Positions 16,038 to 22,914 of a stretch of 64,000 nt of DNA are shown in pieces. The notes beneath the pieces were generated by a model. The model was not told where the DNA came from and did not search any database. It worked only from the letters and a program-made list of their open reading frames with translations. Each line of letters starts with the position of its first letter. Position 1 is the first letter of the stretch. Origin of the DNA: Phyllobacterium trifolii (lineage in GTDB: Bacteria > Pseudomonadota > Alphaproteobacteria > Rhizobiales > Rhizobiaceae); assembly GCF_014192095.1 (NCBI RefSeq), contig NZ_JACHXN010000003.1:248001-312000 (forward strand). The letters are read 5' to 3'. A program made the position numbers and the translations under genes.

Positions 16038-16441
16038 GCCCCGAACTCCCAAATCTGCTTGTGAAACCGGCGAAAGAAGCGGGCCAGGAACAGCCGCGAC
16101 TTGATCGCCATGAACCGATTGCCGCTCGCGAAAGGCGTGCCGGTGTGGCTCTTCTCGACGCGATACATGCGTTCCAGACGCGATAAGGCTTGATCGATCG
16201 ATACCGGCGGTTCAGTGAATCCTTCGAGCCCGACACAATGCAGACGGCTCAACAGATCGCGTTCGTCGCGGATGGCACCGATCAGATTCCGCAGATCGCG
16301 CTTTTCCCTGAACCGAAACAGACGCTTTTCATTTTCGATCTGAGCCGGCGACTTGGTGAACTTGGCCAATGCCCGCGCAATGGAGTCGCCGGTAGGGTCG
16401 AGTGCTGAGGCACGGCGAAAGTTGTGAGCGATCACGTTCAT
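16034..16441 (-). CDS. Phage protein of unknown function (135 aa)
   Basis: A basic, helical protein with FREKRDLRNLIGAIRDERDL in the middle and a C-terminal segment rich in Phe and Arg (LFLARFFRRFHKQIW). It is second in the leftward operon and coupled on both sides by 4-nt overlaps. No domain recognised. Confidence 0.7.
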   Translation of the reverse strand: MNVIAHNFRRASALDPTGDSIARALAKFTKSPAQIENEKRLFRFREKRDLRNLIGAIRDERDLLSRLHCVGLEGFTEPPVSIDQALSRLERMYRVEKSHTGTPFASGNRFMAIKSRLFLARFFRRFHKQIWEFGA

Positions 16442-16656
16442 CGCGAAACCCTCGAGGCTTTGCCATTGTCGCCAGCGGTGTTGCTGGTCCGCAAATCGCA
16501 GTTGTAATAGCCATCAGCGCAGGAATAGCGCGTGGCTGTCTCGGCTTCGCGTGGCGTCCAAGTGTTGTACGTGCCGCAACCGGAGAGCTGCAGGGCAGCC
16601 GTGACAGTGGCGATGATGAGCGCCGTTCCCAGAATATATTGCTTTGGAGAGGTCAT
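16438..16656 (-). CDS. Phage lipoprotein, first gene of leftward operon
   Basis: A 72-residue lipoprotein candidate: hydrophobic signal (YILGTALIIATVTAAL) ending in the lipobox QLSGC, then a short Cys-containing mature part (SCADGYYNC). It is the first gene after the operators at 16692-16740, so it would be expressed when repression lifts, or from the prophage. Start chosen at 16656 because the preceding residues do not fit a signal peptide. It might act in superinfection exclusion; that is speculation. Confidence 0.65.
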   Translation of the reverse strand: MTSPKQYILGTALIIATVTAALQLSGCGTYNTWTPREAETATRYSCADGYYNCDLRTSNTAGDNGKASRVSR

Positions 16657-16691
16657 TTCGTTCAGCCCCGAATGTTCCGATGGGCCTACTG

Positions 16692-16740
16692 TATACGTAT
16701 CATGCGTAAACACAACAAGTATTTACGAACCGTGCGTAAA
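16692..16740. promoter_or_regulatory. Left operators of the immunity region
   Basis: Two 19-bp near-palindromes of form 8-3-8: TATACGTATCATGCGTAAA (16692-16710) and TTTACGAACCGTGCGTAAA (16722-16740), centres 30 bp apart. They share the half-site TGCGTAAA with the sites at 18108-18182 and lie just upstream of the leftward operon, so they are probable repressor/Cro operators over its promoter. Confidence 0.75.
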
Positions 16741-16769
16741 AATATTTGACCGCCATGCGTACGGCGCGT

Positions 16770-16805
16770 AAAAGAAAAGCGCCGGAGGGATGATCCTACC
16801 GGCGC
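16770..16805 (-). terminator. Terminator behind the repressor transcript
   Basis: Read leftward: arm GCGCCGG (16805-16799), an inner AGGAT/ATCC pairing, arm CCGGCGC (16785-16779), then TTTTCTTTT. A good intrinsic terminator that would end transcription from the repressor gene before the left operators. Confidence 0.75.
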
Positions 16806-17029
16806 CTGAGCACGTTCATTAAGCTATCCCTTAAGTATCACGCCGGTGATTTCCAGTACAAGGGAAATGTCCCGCTCAGGGCGCAGAAGTGTTGATTTTA
16901 TTGGGTCTGCTCGGAGGTTCCCGCCAATAAATGAGACATGGAGCGCTAAGGCAGCGGTCTTTTTCAGGGCATTGTCCCGCAGCACCGATCATCCGGCGCA
17001 TGAATTCCTAGGCGGTTTGTGATTCCAGT

Positions 17030-17260
17030 CTAATCACACGGTCCGGACGGGTAGACGCCGTCTGAATGATTTGGATGCGGTCTGACGAGTAAACTGAGCA
17101 ACATACCTTCAAGAATTGAGACAGATTGGCCTTCTGGTGGAACAGGCAGCTCAGGATATCCGGACTTCATAGCATCCCGTCTTGCCAGCATCGGGCAGGG
17201 CGAAAGGGCGGAACCTCTCGTACTTGAGGGTGAACGTCTTGATAGGTCGTATTGTGTCAC
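17030..17260 (-). CDS. Possible small protein behind the repressor gene
   Basis: A 76-codon open reading frame starting GTG 17260, 16 nt after the repressor stop and preceded by AAGGATTC. It contains VPPEGQSVSILEGMLLSLLV. No relative is recognised, and another frame is also open nearby, so this is weak. The rest of 16806-17276 shows no other supportable gene. Confidence 0.25.
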   Translation of the reverse strand: MTQYDLSRRSPSSTRGSALSPCPMLARRDAMKSGYPELPVPPEGQSVSILEGMLLSLLVRPHPNHSDGVYPSGPCD

Positions 17261-17276
17261 GAATCCTTCAAAAGGG

Positions 17277-18116
17277 TCACTTTACAGTTCCAAATTTGCG
17301 CATAACGCGCCCGACAACATAAAGGTCTTCGACCTTCCAAACTTTTGTTTTATGGCGCGGGTTGTCAGAAATGACCGAGACGAGCGTTTCTTCAGCGCCA
17401 GGAACGCTGGAGACCTCAAGGCGTTTAATCGCCAATCCGCCAAGTTCATCAATAATAGCGTAGAGCCCATCAGGCGAGGGCCGACGGTGGCGGGTGTCGA
17501 TAAACACAACGTCGCCCTCATCGAGGGTCGGCTGCATCGAATCGCCTTGCACCGGGAAAATCGCGATGTCCCGCGCGCCGAGACCGAGTGACACTAGGAT
17601 AGCTGGTGGAAGCTTCCAATAATCCTTCACACTCTCTGCTGAGAAAGTCATGCCGTGCTTGCCAGGAACACCTTCGTTGACAATGGCTAAGCCACCAGCA
17701 CCCATGCCAGCGGTTATATCGATCTGAGGCGAGCTGCCTTCTGGCGCACCGTTGAAGCCTGTCTCAGATCCTATGGACATGCGTTCGTCGTTATCCCGCT
17801 GTTCAGGTCCATCAGGATCATAACTTTGAACAAGGCGCGGGCGCGAAGCGGGTCGAGTTGAAAACTCCGGACCAGCGAGTTCCCATATCTCTTCTTTACG
17901 AATGGCCGGGCTCCCTTTCCCCGCGAGAGCGTCCACGATCTTTGCAACCAGATCGCGCTTCAAATATCCACCTGCATAGTCGGTAGGGCTCTCGTAGCGC
18001 TGCACGCTGGACGCGCTCTTATAGCCAAGTGCCTTGGCAAATTCATCCATGCTCAACCCGGCCTTTAGCCGAAGGGCTCGTACTCTTCCAGTTATTGATT
18101 CCGGGCTGTTATCCAT
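17277..18116 (-). CDS. LexA/CI-type phage repressor
   Basis: Maintains lysogeny. It has 279 residues: an XRE helix-turn-helix at about residues 10-45 (LSMDEFAKALGYKSASSVQR) and a C-terminal S24 peptidase domain. The catalytic serine is in GDSMQPTLDEGD and the lysine in GGLAIKRLEV; a likely self-cleavage site is Ala-Gly in ITAGMGAGG (about residues 136-144). RecA-stimulated cleavage after DNA damage would induce the phage. An operator-like site overlaps its own start codon, so it should be autoregulated. It is divergent from the Cro-like gene. Confidence 0.93.
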   Translation of the reverse strand: MDNSPESITGRVRALRLKAGLSMDEFAKALGYKSASSVQRYESPTDYAGGYLKRDLVAKIVDALAGKGSPAIRKEEIWELAGPEFSTRPASRPRLVQSYDPDGPEQRDNDERMSIGSETGFNGAPEGSSPQIDITAGMGAGGLAIVNEGVPGKHGMTFSAESVKDYWKLPPAILVSLGLGARDIAIFPVQGDSMQPTLDEGDVVFIDTRHRRPSPDGLYAIIDELGGLAIKRLEVSSVPGAEETLVSVISDNPRHKTKVWKVEDLYVVGRVMRKFGTVK

Positions 18117-18182
18117 GATGCGTATAAACGCACATGCGATTTACGTTTTCCACGTTGACGTCATTTACGAAGTATGCGTATA
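18108..18182. promoter_or_regulatory. Right operators between repressor and Cro-like genes
   Basis: TTTACGAAGTATGCGTATA (18164-18182) has the same 8-3-8 form as the left operators. A weaker copy, GTTATCCATGATGCGTATA (18108-18126), overlaps the repressor start codon. TGCGTA-TATG-TACGCA (18175-18190) forms another palindrome on top. The 103-bp interval probably holds both divergent promoters. Confidence 0.75.
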
Positions 18183-18219
18183 TGTACGCACACACAATGA
18201 TCATCGGGAAAATCATCCA

Positions 18220-18447
18220 ATGCAAACACCAGCGGAATATGTGATCGGCAAGTTCGGAGGTCTGACCAAAACGGCCAGAGCGCTCGGCGTCCCGATCTCG
18301 ACAGTTCAGGGCTGGAAGGAGCGGGGAAAGGTACCGCAAGAGCATTGGTTGCCCTTGATCGAAGCAGCCGGAAAGAATGGCGACGCTTTGGAGGTCACAG
18401 ACTTCCTTAAAGATCATGAAGAGCCATCCTCCGAGGTGGCAGCGTGA
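18220..18447 (+). CDS. Cro/YdaS-like regulator
   Basis: A 75-residue DNA-binding protein, first gene rightward of the repressor. The helix-turn-helix is FGGLTKTARALGVPISTVQG (about residues 11-30), of the YdaS/Cro-like kind that begins by matching a genomic locus name pattern IGKFGG. As a Cro-type switch protein it would bind the shared operators and oppose the repressor. Start at ATG 18220 gives the compact domain; upstream extension runs through operator DNA. The end overlaps the next GTG start. Confidence 0.82.
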   Translation: MQTPAEYVIGKFGGLTKTARALGVPISTVQGWKERGKVPQEHWLPLIEAAGKNGDALEVTDFLKDHEEPSSEVAA

Positions 18448-18632
18448 GCAGAAAATCCAAGAAAAAGATGGCGCGTGCCGCTGCGAAAGCGCCGACGTGG
18501 CTCCGGACTGGAGCTGCCGCAACGTTTGATCCGCAGGGCACGCGTGAGTTTCGTACCAAACAGCTCGGTACGTTCGGTGAGGCTTCTGACGTCCGCAATA
18601 TCGATCCCTCCGGATACGTGGTGAAATCGTGA
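18444..18632 (+). CDS. Small basic phage protein (62 aa)
   Basis: GTG start overlapping the Cro-like stop (GTGA). Basic N-terminus (SRKSKKKMARAAAK), then an uncharacterised region ending SGYVVKS. Not recognised; supported by operon coupling on both sides. Confidence 0.6.
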   Translation: MSRKSKKKMARAAAKAPTWLRTGAAATFDPQGTREFRTKQLGTFGEASDVRNIDPSGYVVKS

Positions 18633-18826
18633 TTGATGATCTGGACAAGATGGTTCAGGACGCGGTCGAGCGCGGAATCGTCAAGGTCATTCCGGCGGGT
18701 GTGACAGCGATCGCTGCTCCGAAGAAAGACCAGACTCCTGTCCGTTTTCATCCCGCGTCCTGCGGCAAAGGCGACCGCGTGTTTCGCTCTCGTTTTCTCG
18801 ATGAGCAGGACGGTGATTTCTCATGA
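18629..18826 (+). CDS. Small phage protein (65 aa)
   Basis: GTG start overlapping the previous stop and ATGA overlap with the next gene. Contains VERGIVKVIPAGVTAIAAPK and a basic C-terminal half. No domain recognised. Confidence 0.6.
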   Translation: MIDDLDKMVQDAVERGIVKVIPAGVTAIAAPKKDQTPVRFHPASCGKGDRVFRSRFLDEQDGDFS

Positions 18827-19005
18827 GTACCGCTATCGCGATCAGCCTCTACTTGCTCGGGTTAATCGGCGCTGTTGCTGCCGTGGGGCGGGATGTAGCC
18901 CCTGGCCCGAGAGAATGGGCAATCATCGTTATTTGGCCTGTAGGTGTTTTTTGGTCGGTGATTACCGGCCTTGCGGCTCCCCTGATGGGGAAACTTTCCA
19001 AATGA
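18823..19005 (+). CDS. Small two-helix membrane protein (60 aa)
   Basis: Two hydrophobic segments: ISLYLLGLIGAVAAVG (residues 7-22) and WAIIVIWPVGVFWSVITGLA (about 32-51), with a short polar loop. Coupled upstream by ATGA. An inner-membrane phage protein of unknown role. Confidence 0.65.
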   Translation: MSTAIAISLYLLGLIGAVAAVGRDVAPGPREWAIIVIWPVGVFWSVITGLAAPLMGKLSK

Positions 19006-19187
19006 AAACAATTCCAACTGCACTGGCATCTCTGTTTGGCGACGTCTTGCCTGCTGCAGTTTCATCTCAGTGTCCTTCCTATTCCGAGCCGACCGGAGAG
19101 GGCTCGCTCTACACCTCAAAATGTAGAGCGAAAGGACTGTCAAATGTCGGAAATCCAGGGGCGCGACCAATCAGATTCACGGCGTAA
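19002..19187 (+). CDS. Doubtful small gene (61 aa)
   Basis: ATG overlaps the previous stop (ATGA), as in the rest of the operon, and begins MKTIPTALASLFGDVLPAAV. It then runs through a strong hairpin and 44 nt into the next gene in another frame, so it may be only a leader or chance. Confidence 0.35.
   Translation: MKTIPTALASLFGDVLPAAVSSQCPSYSEPTGEGSLYTSKCRAKGLSNVGNPGARPIRFTA
19105..19130 (+). promoter_or_regulatory. Hairpin directly before a ribosome-binding site
   Basis: A perfect 9-bp stem (CGCTCTACA/TGTAGAGCG) with an 8-nt loop ends immediately before AAAGGA, the probable ribosome-binding site of the gene starting at 19144. It could mark processing or translational control; no T run follows. 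Confidence 0.5.
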
Positions 19188-19530
19188 GCCGGAAATCTCA
19201 CGGCGCGAGGCAGAAATGTATCGAGTTGAAGTCATCCAATCTGAAATGGCCTCGGCCGTCCGGTTCTTGGGCGGCGAGGGAAGTGCGAAGGAACAGATCA
19301 CCAAGGCAGCACGTGCGGCGGGCCTGTCTATTACGGTGGTTGAACGTCTTCGCTGGAGGAAAATCAAACGGGTGCCGGCTGATATCGCGGACACAATCCG
19401 CGAAGCCGTAAGTCGCCACAACGAAGAAAGTCTATCGCGTGCAAAACACGAACTCTACGTCGCAGAGCAGAAAAACGCAGTCCTTATGGCACGGCTTCAA
19501 GCAATCGGTTCGGATCTGGACCGGTCGTAA
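19144..19530 (+). CDS. Early phage protein of unknown function (128 aa)
   Basis: Basic N-terminus, then EMASAVRFLGGEGSAKEQIT and AARAAGLSITVVERLRWRKI, which looks like a helix-turn-helix-like segment (residues about 48-75), then a helical C-terminus rich in Ala and Glu. AAAGGACTGTCAA precedes ATG 19144. A DNA-binding role is possible but unproven. Confidence 0.65.
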   Translation: MSEIQGRDQSDSRRKPEISRREAEMYRVEVIQSEMASAVRFLGGEGSAKEQITKAARAAGLSITVVERLRWRKIKRVPADIADTIREAVSRHNEESLSRAKHELYVAEQKNAVLMARLQAIGSDLDRS

Positions 19531-19624
19531 GTTCATCAAATGGGGAGGCAAGCTCTCCGCATCGGGTGCCGAGCTGATCTTCGCTGCTGAGTTTGAAAAT
19601 CAACTTATCGAGGATGGAGAATGA
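19439..19624 (+). CDS. Doubtful overlapping gene; only its 3' part looks coding
   Basis: A GTG-initiated frame overlapping the previous gene by 92 nt. The part after 19530 (KFIKWGGKLSASGAELIFAA, then EFENQLIEDGE) looks like real protein and its stop overlaps the next ATG (ATGA), but the first 30 codons look like a shadow of the gene above. The true start or a frame change is unresolved. Confidence 0.4.
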   Translation: MQNTNSTSQSRKTQSLWHGFKQSVRIWTGRKFIKWGGKLSASGAELIFAAEFENQLIEDGE

Positions 19625-20175
19625 GCATGGCTGAGAAGAGTGACAATAACAAACTGACCGATGCCGAGCGCCGCGCGCTCATGTTCCACCACTTCTCTGC
19701 GGTTCAGATCGCACAGAACGCTGTAAACCTCGCCAACGAGGAGCGGAAGCGGGTCAGAAAGCTCGCCAAGGTCGATGGCATCGTTCTTTCCGATCTGGAT
19801 TTCATGCTTCGCTGCGCCGAGATCGAGGATCCGACGATCATCACCGGACAGATCAGGTCGATGACACAGATCGCCGAATGGTTCGCTCTTCCCGTCCAGT
19901 ATCAGCCCGACATGTTTGTCGATCGTGCGCCGGCACTGGAGCGGATCGAAGCCGAGGGCCTTGTCGCCGGTCTGTCCGGAATGACCGGCGTTTCGGAATA
20001 CGGCGCCGGTTCACCTGAAGATCAGGCATGGATGAAGGGCTGGACCAAAGGTCAGAAGTCGCTCGCCGATGATCTGGTCTCGGCGATGGAGAAAAAGAAG
20101 AACACCATCAGCCAGGACAATGATCCAGGCTTTGCGGGCGATTCAGAGGAAAATCAACCAGACGCTGCGGAGTAA
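19621..20175 (+). CDS. Early phage protein (184 aa), diol-dehydratase-reactivase-like name not supported
   Basis: A helical, acidic protein: DAERRALMFHHFSAVQIAQN near the start, KRVRKLAKVDGIVLSDLDFM at residues about 40-60, and a C-terminal acidic tail. Such proteins occur in rhizobial phages upstream of replication genes. No catalytic motif visible, so no function is assigned. GAGGATGGAG precedes ATG 19621; a second ATG at 19627 is possible. Confidence 0.7.
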   Translation: MSMAEKSDNNKLTDAERRALMFHHFSAVQIAQNAVNLANEERKRVRKLAKVDGIVLSDLDFMLRCAEIEDPTIITGQIRSMTQIAEWFALPVQYQPDMFVDRAPALERIEAEGLVAGLSGMTGVSEYGAGSPEDQAWMKGWTKGQKSLADDLVSAMEKKKNTISQDNDPGFAGDSEENQPDAAE

Positions 20176-20181
20176 CCCGAC

Positions 20182-20526
20182 ATGGTGGCGCGTAAGGATA
20201 TTGATGTCGAGTTGGCCCGAAAACTGAAAGCGCAAGGCCTAAATTATAAGGAGATTGGCGATCAGTTGGGTACCAACGGCATCACAATGCGAATGCGCCT
20301 CGATCCTCAATATGCTGACCGCCGCCGGGAACAGGTGAACGAAACAAGGCGCATCAAGCGCTATGGCCACGACAATCGGGTCAGGAAGTCCCCCCGCGTT
20401 GCGCCCGATGACTTGGACAGCCTTCCCGCTCTTCCGTCAGACACGCGAAGCGTCACCGGTCGGCTATGCGGCGATCCTCTTCCCGGACGTAGCGCACTTG
20501 ATCAAAGGAAGACAAATCAATGTTGA
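20182..20526 (+). CDS. Helix-turn-helix phage protein (114 aa)
   Basis: The N-terminal 35 residues (DVELARKLKAQGLNYKEIGD, then QLGTNGITMRMRLD) look like a resolvase- or Hin-type helix-turn-helix. The rest is basic and poorly structured. It overlaps the start of the DnaA-like gene by 7 nt, so a role in replication control is reasonable by context only. Confidence 0.65.
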   Translation: MVARKDIDVELARKLKAQGLNYKEIGDQLGTNGITMRMRLDPQYADRRREQVNETRRIKRYGHDNRVRKSPRVAPDDLDSLPALPSDTRSVTGRLCGDPLPGRSALDQRKTNQC

Positions 20527-21134
20527 AGTTGGGTAGTGTACTGGAAGCGACACCCGCGTATCGGGCAGCCGTGGCTCGCCAGCAGGCAAAAGAAGATGCT
20601 CGGCTGCATCCCGAAAAGATCACGGTTTTCTCGACCTATCAGTCAATCAAGAAGATGGTTGACCAGAAACTAGCTGTTGATCATCTCAAGAAAAGCGACT
20701 GTGAGCGGGAGCGCTTGCACCTGTGGCTCCTAAACGCCGAGTACAACAGCGAAAAGCCGATCGGTGCGGCGATCGTGGAATTCAATGCTCGCAAGCACAA
20801 TTTGACGGTGGACGATATCAAAGGCGATAGCCGGTTCCGCAACATCATAGCGGCCAGATATGACGCTATCGTAGATCTTCATCACAAACGACCCGAACTC
20901 AGCCTTCCCGAAATGGGCAGGATCATGGGCGGTCGTGACCATACAACCATCCTCCACGCGCTGCGCAAGCGAGGCATAGCCTACAAGCCACGCCACCAGA
21001 CATTCGATCCCGATCAAGCCAGAACACTCTACGCATCCGGGATGACCAATGAGGAAGTGGCGCTGGCTATGGATTACGCCGTCGAGACCGTTCGCCGGGC
21101 AACGTCGCCATTGGCGCAAGGGCGGTCGGCATGA
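20520..21134 (+). CDS. DnaA domain-IV-like replication protein
   Basis: A 204-residue protein whose centre (about residues 100-150) matches the DnaA-box-binding domain: IIAARYDAIVDLHHKRPELS, then LPEMGRIMGGRDHTTILHAL, with the GGRDHTT(I/V)LHA signature. There is no AAA+ ATPase domain. A second helix-turn-helix-like segment follows (DPDQARTLYASGMTNEEVAL, then MDYAVETVRR). It probably binds the phage origin or host DnaA boxes and, with the DnaB gene downstream, belongs to replication. GGAAGAC precedes the ATG. Confidence 0.82.
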   Translation: MLKLGSVLEATPAYRAAVARQQAKEDARLHPEKITVFSTYQSIKKMVDQKLAVDHLKKSDCERERLHLWLLNAEYNSEKPIGAAIVEFNARKHNLTVDDIKGDSRFRNIIAARYDAIVDLHHKRPELSLPEMGRIMGGRDHTTILHALRKRGIAYKPRHQTFDPDQARTLYASGMTNEEVALAMDYAVETVRRATSPLAQGRSA

Positions 21135-21241
21135 ACGACGATCTGAAGCCATGGGAAGTATACGTCACCCTGTTTCTTGTCTCCCTGCTTATCGGGATCG
21201 TTGTCCTCGGATTCATGTCCATGGGCGAGATGCCGGTATGA
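21131..21241 (+). CDS. Small membrane protein (36 aa)
   Basis: MNDDLKPWEVYVTLFLVSLL then IGIVVLGFMSMGEMPV: one membrane helix with a short acidic N-terminus. ATGA overlaps on both sides (stop of DnaA-like gene, start of next gene). Function unknown. Confidence 0.65.
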   Translation: MNDDLKPWEVYVTLFLVSLLIGIVVLGFMSMGEMPV

Positions 21242-21495
21242 ACCGCGTCGTCATGAACATGGATGCGCAGGGCTGCTTCACGATCTATTCGGATGAGCCT
21301 GTCGAGTTCTTCGTCGTCTCCGATCATACCCCCGCCGATCGCGTCTACCAGATGCAAGTCGAGGTTGGTGTCGAGAAAGTTCAGCAGCAACTTGCCGGTG
21401 AGCCAATCGGTCACGCGATGGATAGCCACGTCCTCGGCGAGGGATACGGCCCGAGGAAGCCGCCCTCCAAGCGCAAGTTGGAGGTGGTCAAGTAA
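21238..21495 (+). CDS. Small phage protein (85 aa)
   Basis: Starts MNRVVMNMDAQGCFTIYSDE and ends in a basic tail (PPSKRKLEVVK). Coupled upstream by ATGA and downstream to the methylase by TAATG. No recognised domain. Confidence 0.65.
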   Translation: MNRVVMNMDAQGCFTIYSDEPVEFFVVSDHTPADRVYQMQVEVGVEKVQQQLAGEPIGHAMDSHVLGEGYGPRKPPSKRKLEVVK

Positions 21496-22067
21496 TGCAC
21501 CTCTTCGATTGGCCATTCGGCGATATCAACCCGCACAGCTTCGACATGATCATGGCCGATCCGCCTTGGCGCTTCGTTGTCAGGTCTCCGAAAGGCGAGG
21601 GCAAGAGCGCACAAGCGCATTACGACACCATGGCGCTGGAAGATATCAACACCATGCCAGTCATGGATCTCGCCGCACCGAACTGTGTCCTATGGCTTTG
21701 GTGTACCGCTCCGATGCTTCCGCAGCAACTGACGACCGTCAAAGCCTGGGGATTCGAGTATTGCACTGAAGGCGTATGGGTGAAGATGACGACGCACGGC
21801 AAGGTGTCATTCGGCACCGGCTACGGGCTTCGCGGTTCACACGAGCCCTTCATCATCGCCAAACGCGGCGAACCCAAACTCACCAAATCAACCCGATCGG
21901 TCATCCATGGCAAGGCGCGTGAACACTCCCGCAAGCCCGAGGAAGCCTACTTCGAAGCAGAACGATTGATGCCGCGCGCTCATCGTCTGGATCTGTTTTC
22001 CCGCACGAATCGTCCCGGCTGGACAGTCTGGGGCAAAGAAGTCGGCAAGTTTGGAGAAGCCGCATGA
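21495..22067 (+). CDS. MT-A70-family adenine-N6 methyltransferase
   Basis: A 190-residue SAM-dependent DNA methylase. The catalytic motif is DPPW in MIMADPPWRF (about residues 18-27), typical of MT-A70-like phage enzymes; LWLWCTAPMLPQ and a C-terminal MPRAHRLDLFSR complete the fold. It methylates adenine, probably to protect phage DNA from host restriction or to regulate it. Coupled at both ends to neighbours. Confidence 0.9.
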   Translation: MHLFDWPFGDINPHSFDMIMADPPWRFVVRSPKGEGKSAQAHYDTMALEDINTMPVMDLAAPNCVLWLWCTAPMLPQQLTTVKAWGFEYCTEGVWVKMTTHGKVSFGTGYGLRGSHEPFIIAKRGEPKLTKSTRSVIHGKAREHSRKPEEAYFEAERLMPRAHRLDLFSRTNRPGWTVWGKEVGKFGEAA

Positions 22068-22342
22068 ACCTCGCACATAATCAATCAAACCTCGACAATC
22101 CCCTCGATCGCGCCTTGCTGGCGTACTTCTACGACCGCCGGGGTGACTGGCTTGACCGAAACATGGTCATGAAGAAGTGCGGATTCGATAGTCCATCGGA
22201 ACATCCCGTCGGCGCCTATGCACAATTTGCGAACAGCCTCATCCGCGTCAATCGCGAGATCGCCTATCGCAGCCTGACCATCATCAGAGATGAACGGGCA
22301 CTCGACTTCTTTTCCCTGCAATCTGCGGAGTATGGCAAATGA
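22064..22342 (+). CDS. Phage protein of unknown function (92 aa)
   Basis: A mixed helical protein (LDRALLAYFYDRRGDWLDRN, MKKCGFDSPSEHPVGAY). It is sandwiched between the methylase and the RuvC-like gene with 4-nt overlaps on each side. A winged-helix fold is conceivable but not shown. Confidence 0.65.
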   Translation: MNLAHNQSNLDNPLDRALLAYFYDRRGDWLDRNMVMKKCGFDSPSEHPVGAYAQFANSLIRVNREIAYRSLTIIRDERALDFFSLQSAEYGK

Positions 22343-22914
22343 CCCTGATCCTCGGGCTCGATATCGCTACCCGTACCGGTTTCGCCTATTACGACGATCA
22401 GGCTTCTCTCGCTGCCATCCGCGTCGGTCACATCCAATGCGAGGGCGAAGAATTTGAAGAGAAGGCTGCTTTTCTCGGGCGGGCACTCGTCAGACTGATC
22501 AAGGCGGATAAGCCGGATTTTATCATCATCGAGCGGCCGATCCGGGCACAACCGGGCGGCGGCGGAAAGCGCACCATGAAGTTCATGGGCGAGGAGCAGC
22601 AAGTCGAGGCCAAGGGTTCCGGCCTCAATGCGGTCATATCCTCCAATCAGCTCGTAGGCGCGGCTTCGGCGATCATCGGGGCGTATGGCATCCCGTTCGA
22701 CACGATCGCCTCTGTAAGCTGGCGCAAAGCCTTCCTCGGCTTCGGTACCCATAAGGGATGGGAACGCAAGGATTGGAAGAAAGCCGCGCGGGACCGCTGC
22801 ACTCAACTGAAGATCAAAGTCACCAACGATGATCAGGGCGAAGCCGTCGGAATCGCCTTTGCCGGATCCGGTCATGATCGCGTCAAGATGATGAAAATAG
22901 GAGCTGCGGCGTGA
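22339..22914 (+). CDS. RuvC-like Holliday-junction resolvase
   Basis: A 191-residue RNase-H-fold nuclease. Visible acidic residues: Asp in LGLDIATRTGFA (residue 7), Glu in IIIERP (about residue 61), and a C-terminal NDDQGEAVGIAFAG cluster (about residue 170). It should resolve branched DNA from recombination and replication before packaging. It overlaps both neighbours by 4 nt. Confidence 0.87.
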   Translation: MTLILGLDIATRTGFAYYDDQASLAAIRVGHIQCEGEEFEEKAAFLGRALVRLIKADKPDFIIIERPIRAQPGGGGKRTMKFMGEEQQVEAKGSGLNAVISSNQLVGAASAIIGAYGIPFDTIASVSWRKAFLGFGTHKGWERKDWKKAARDRCTQLKIKVTNDDQGEAVGIAFAGSGHDRVKMMKIGAAA

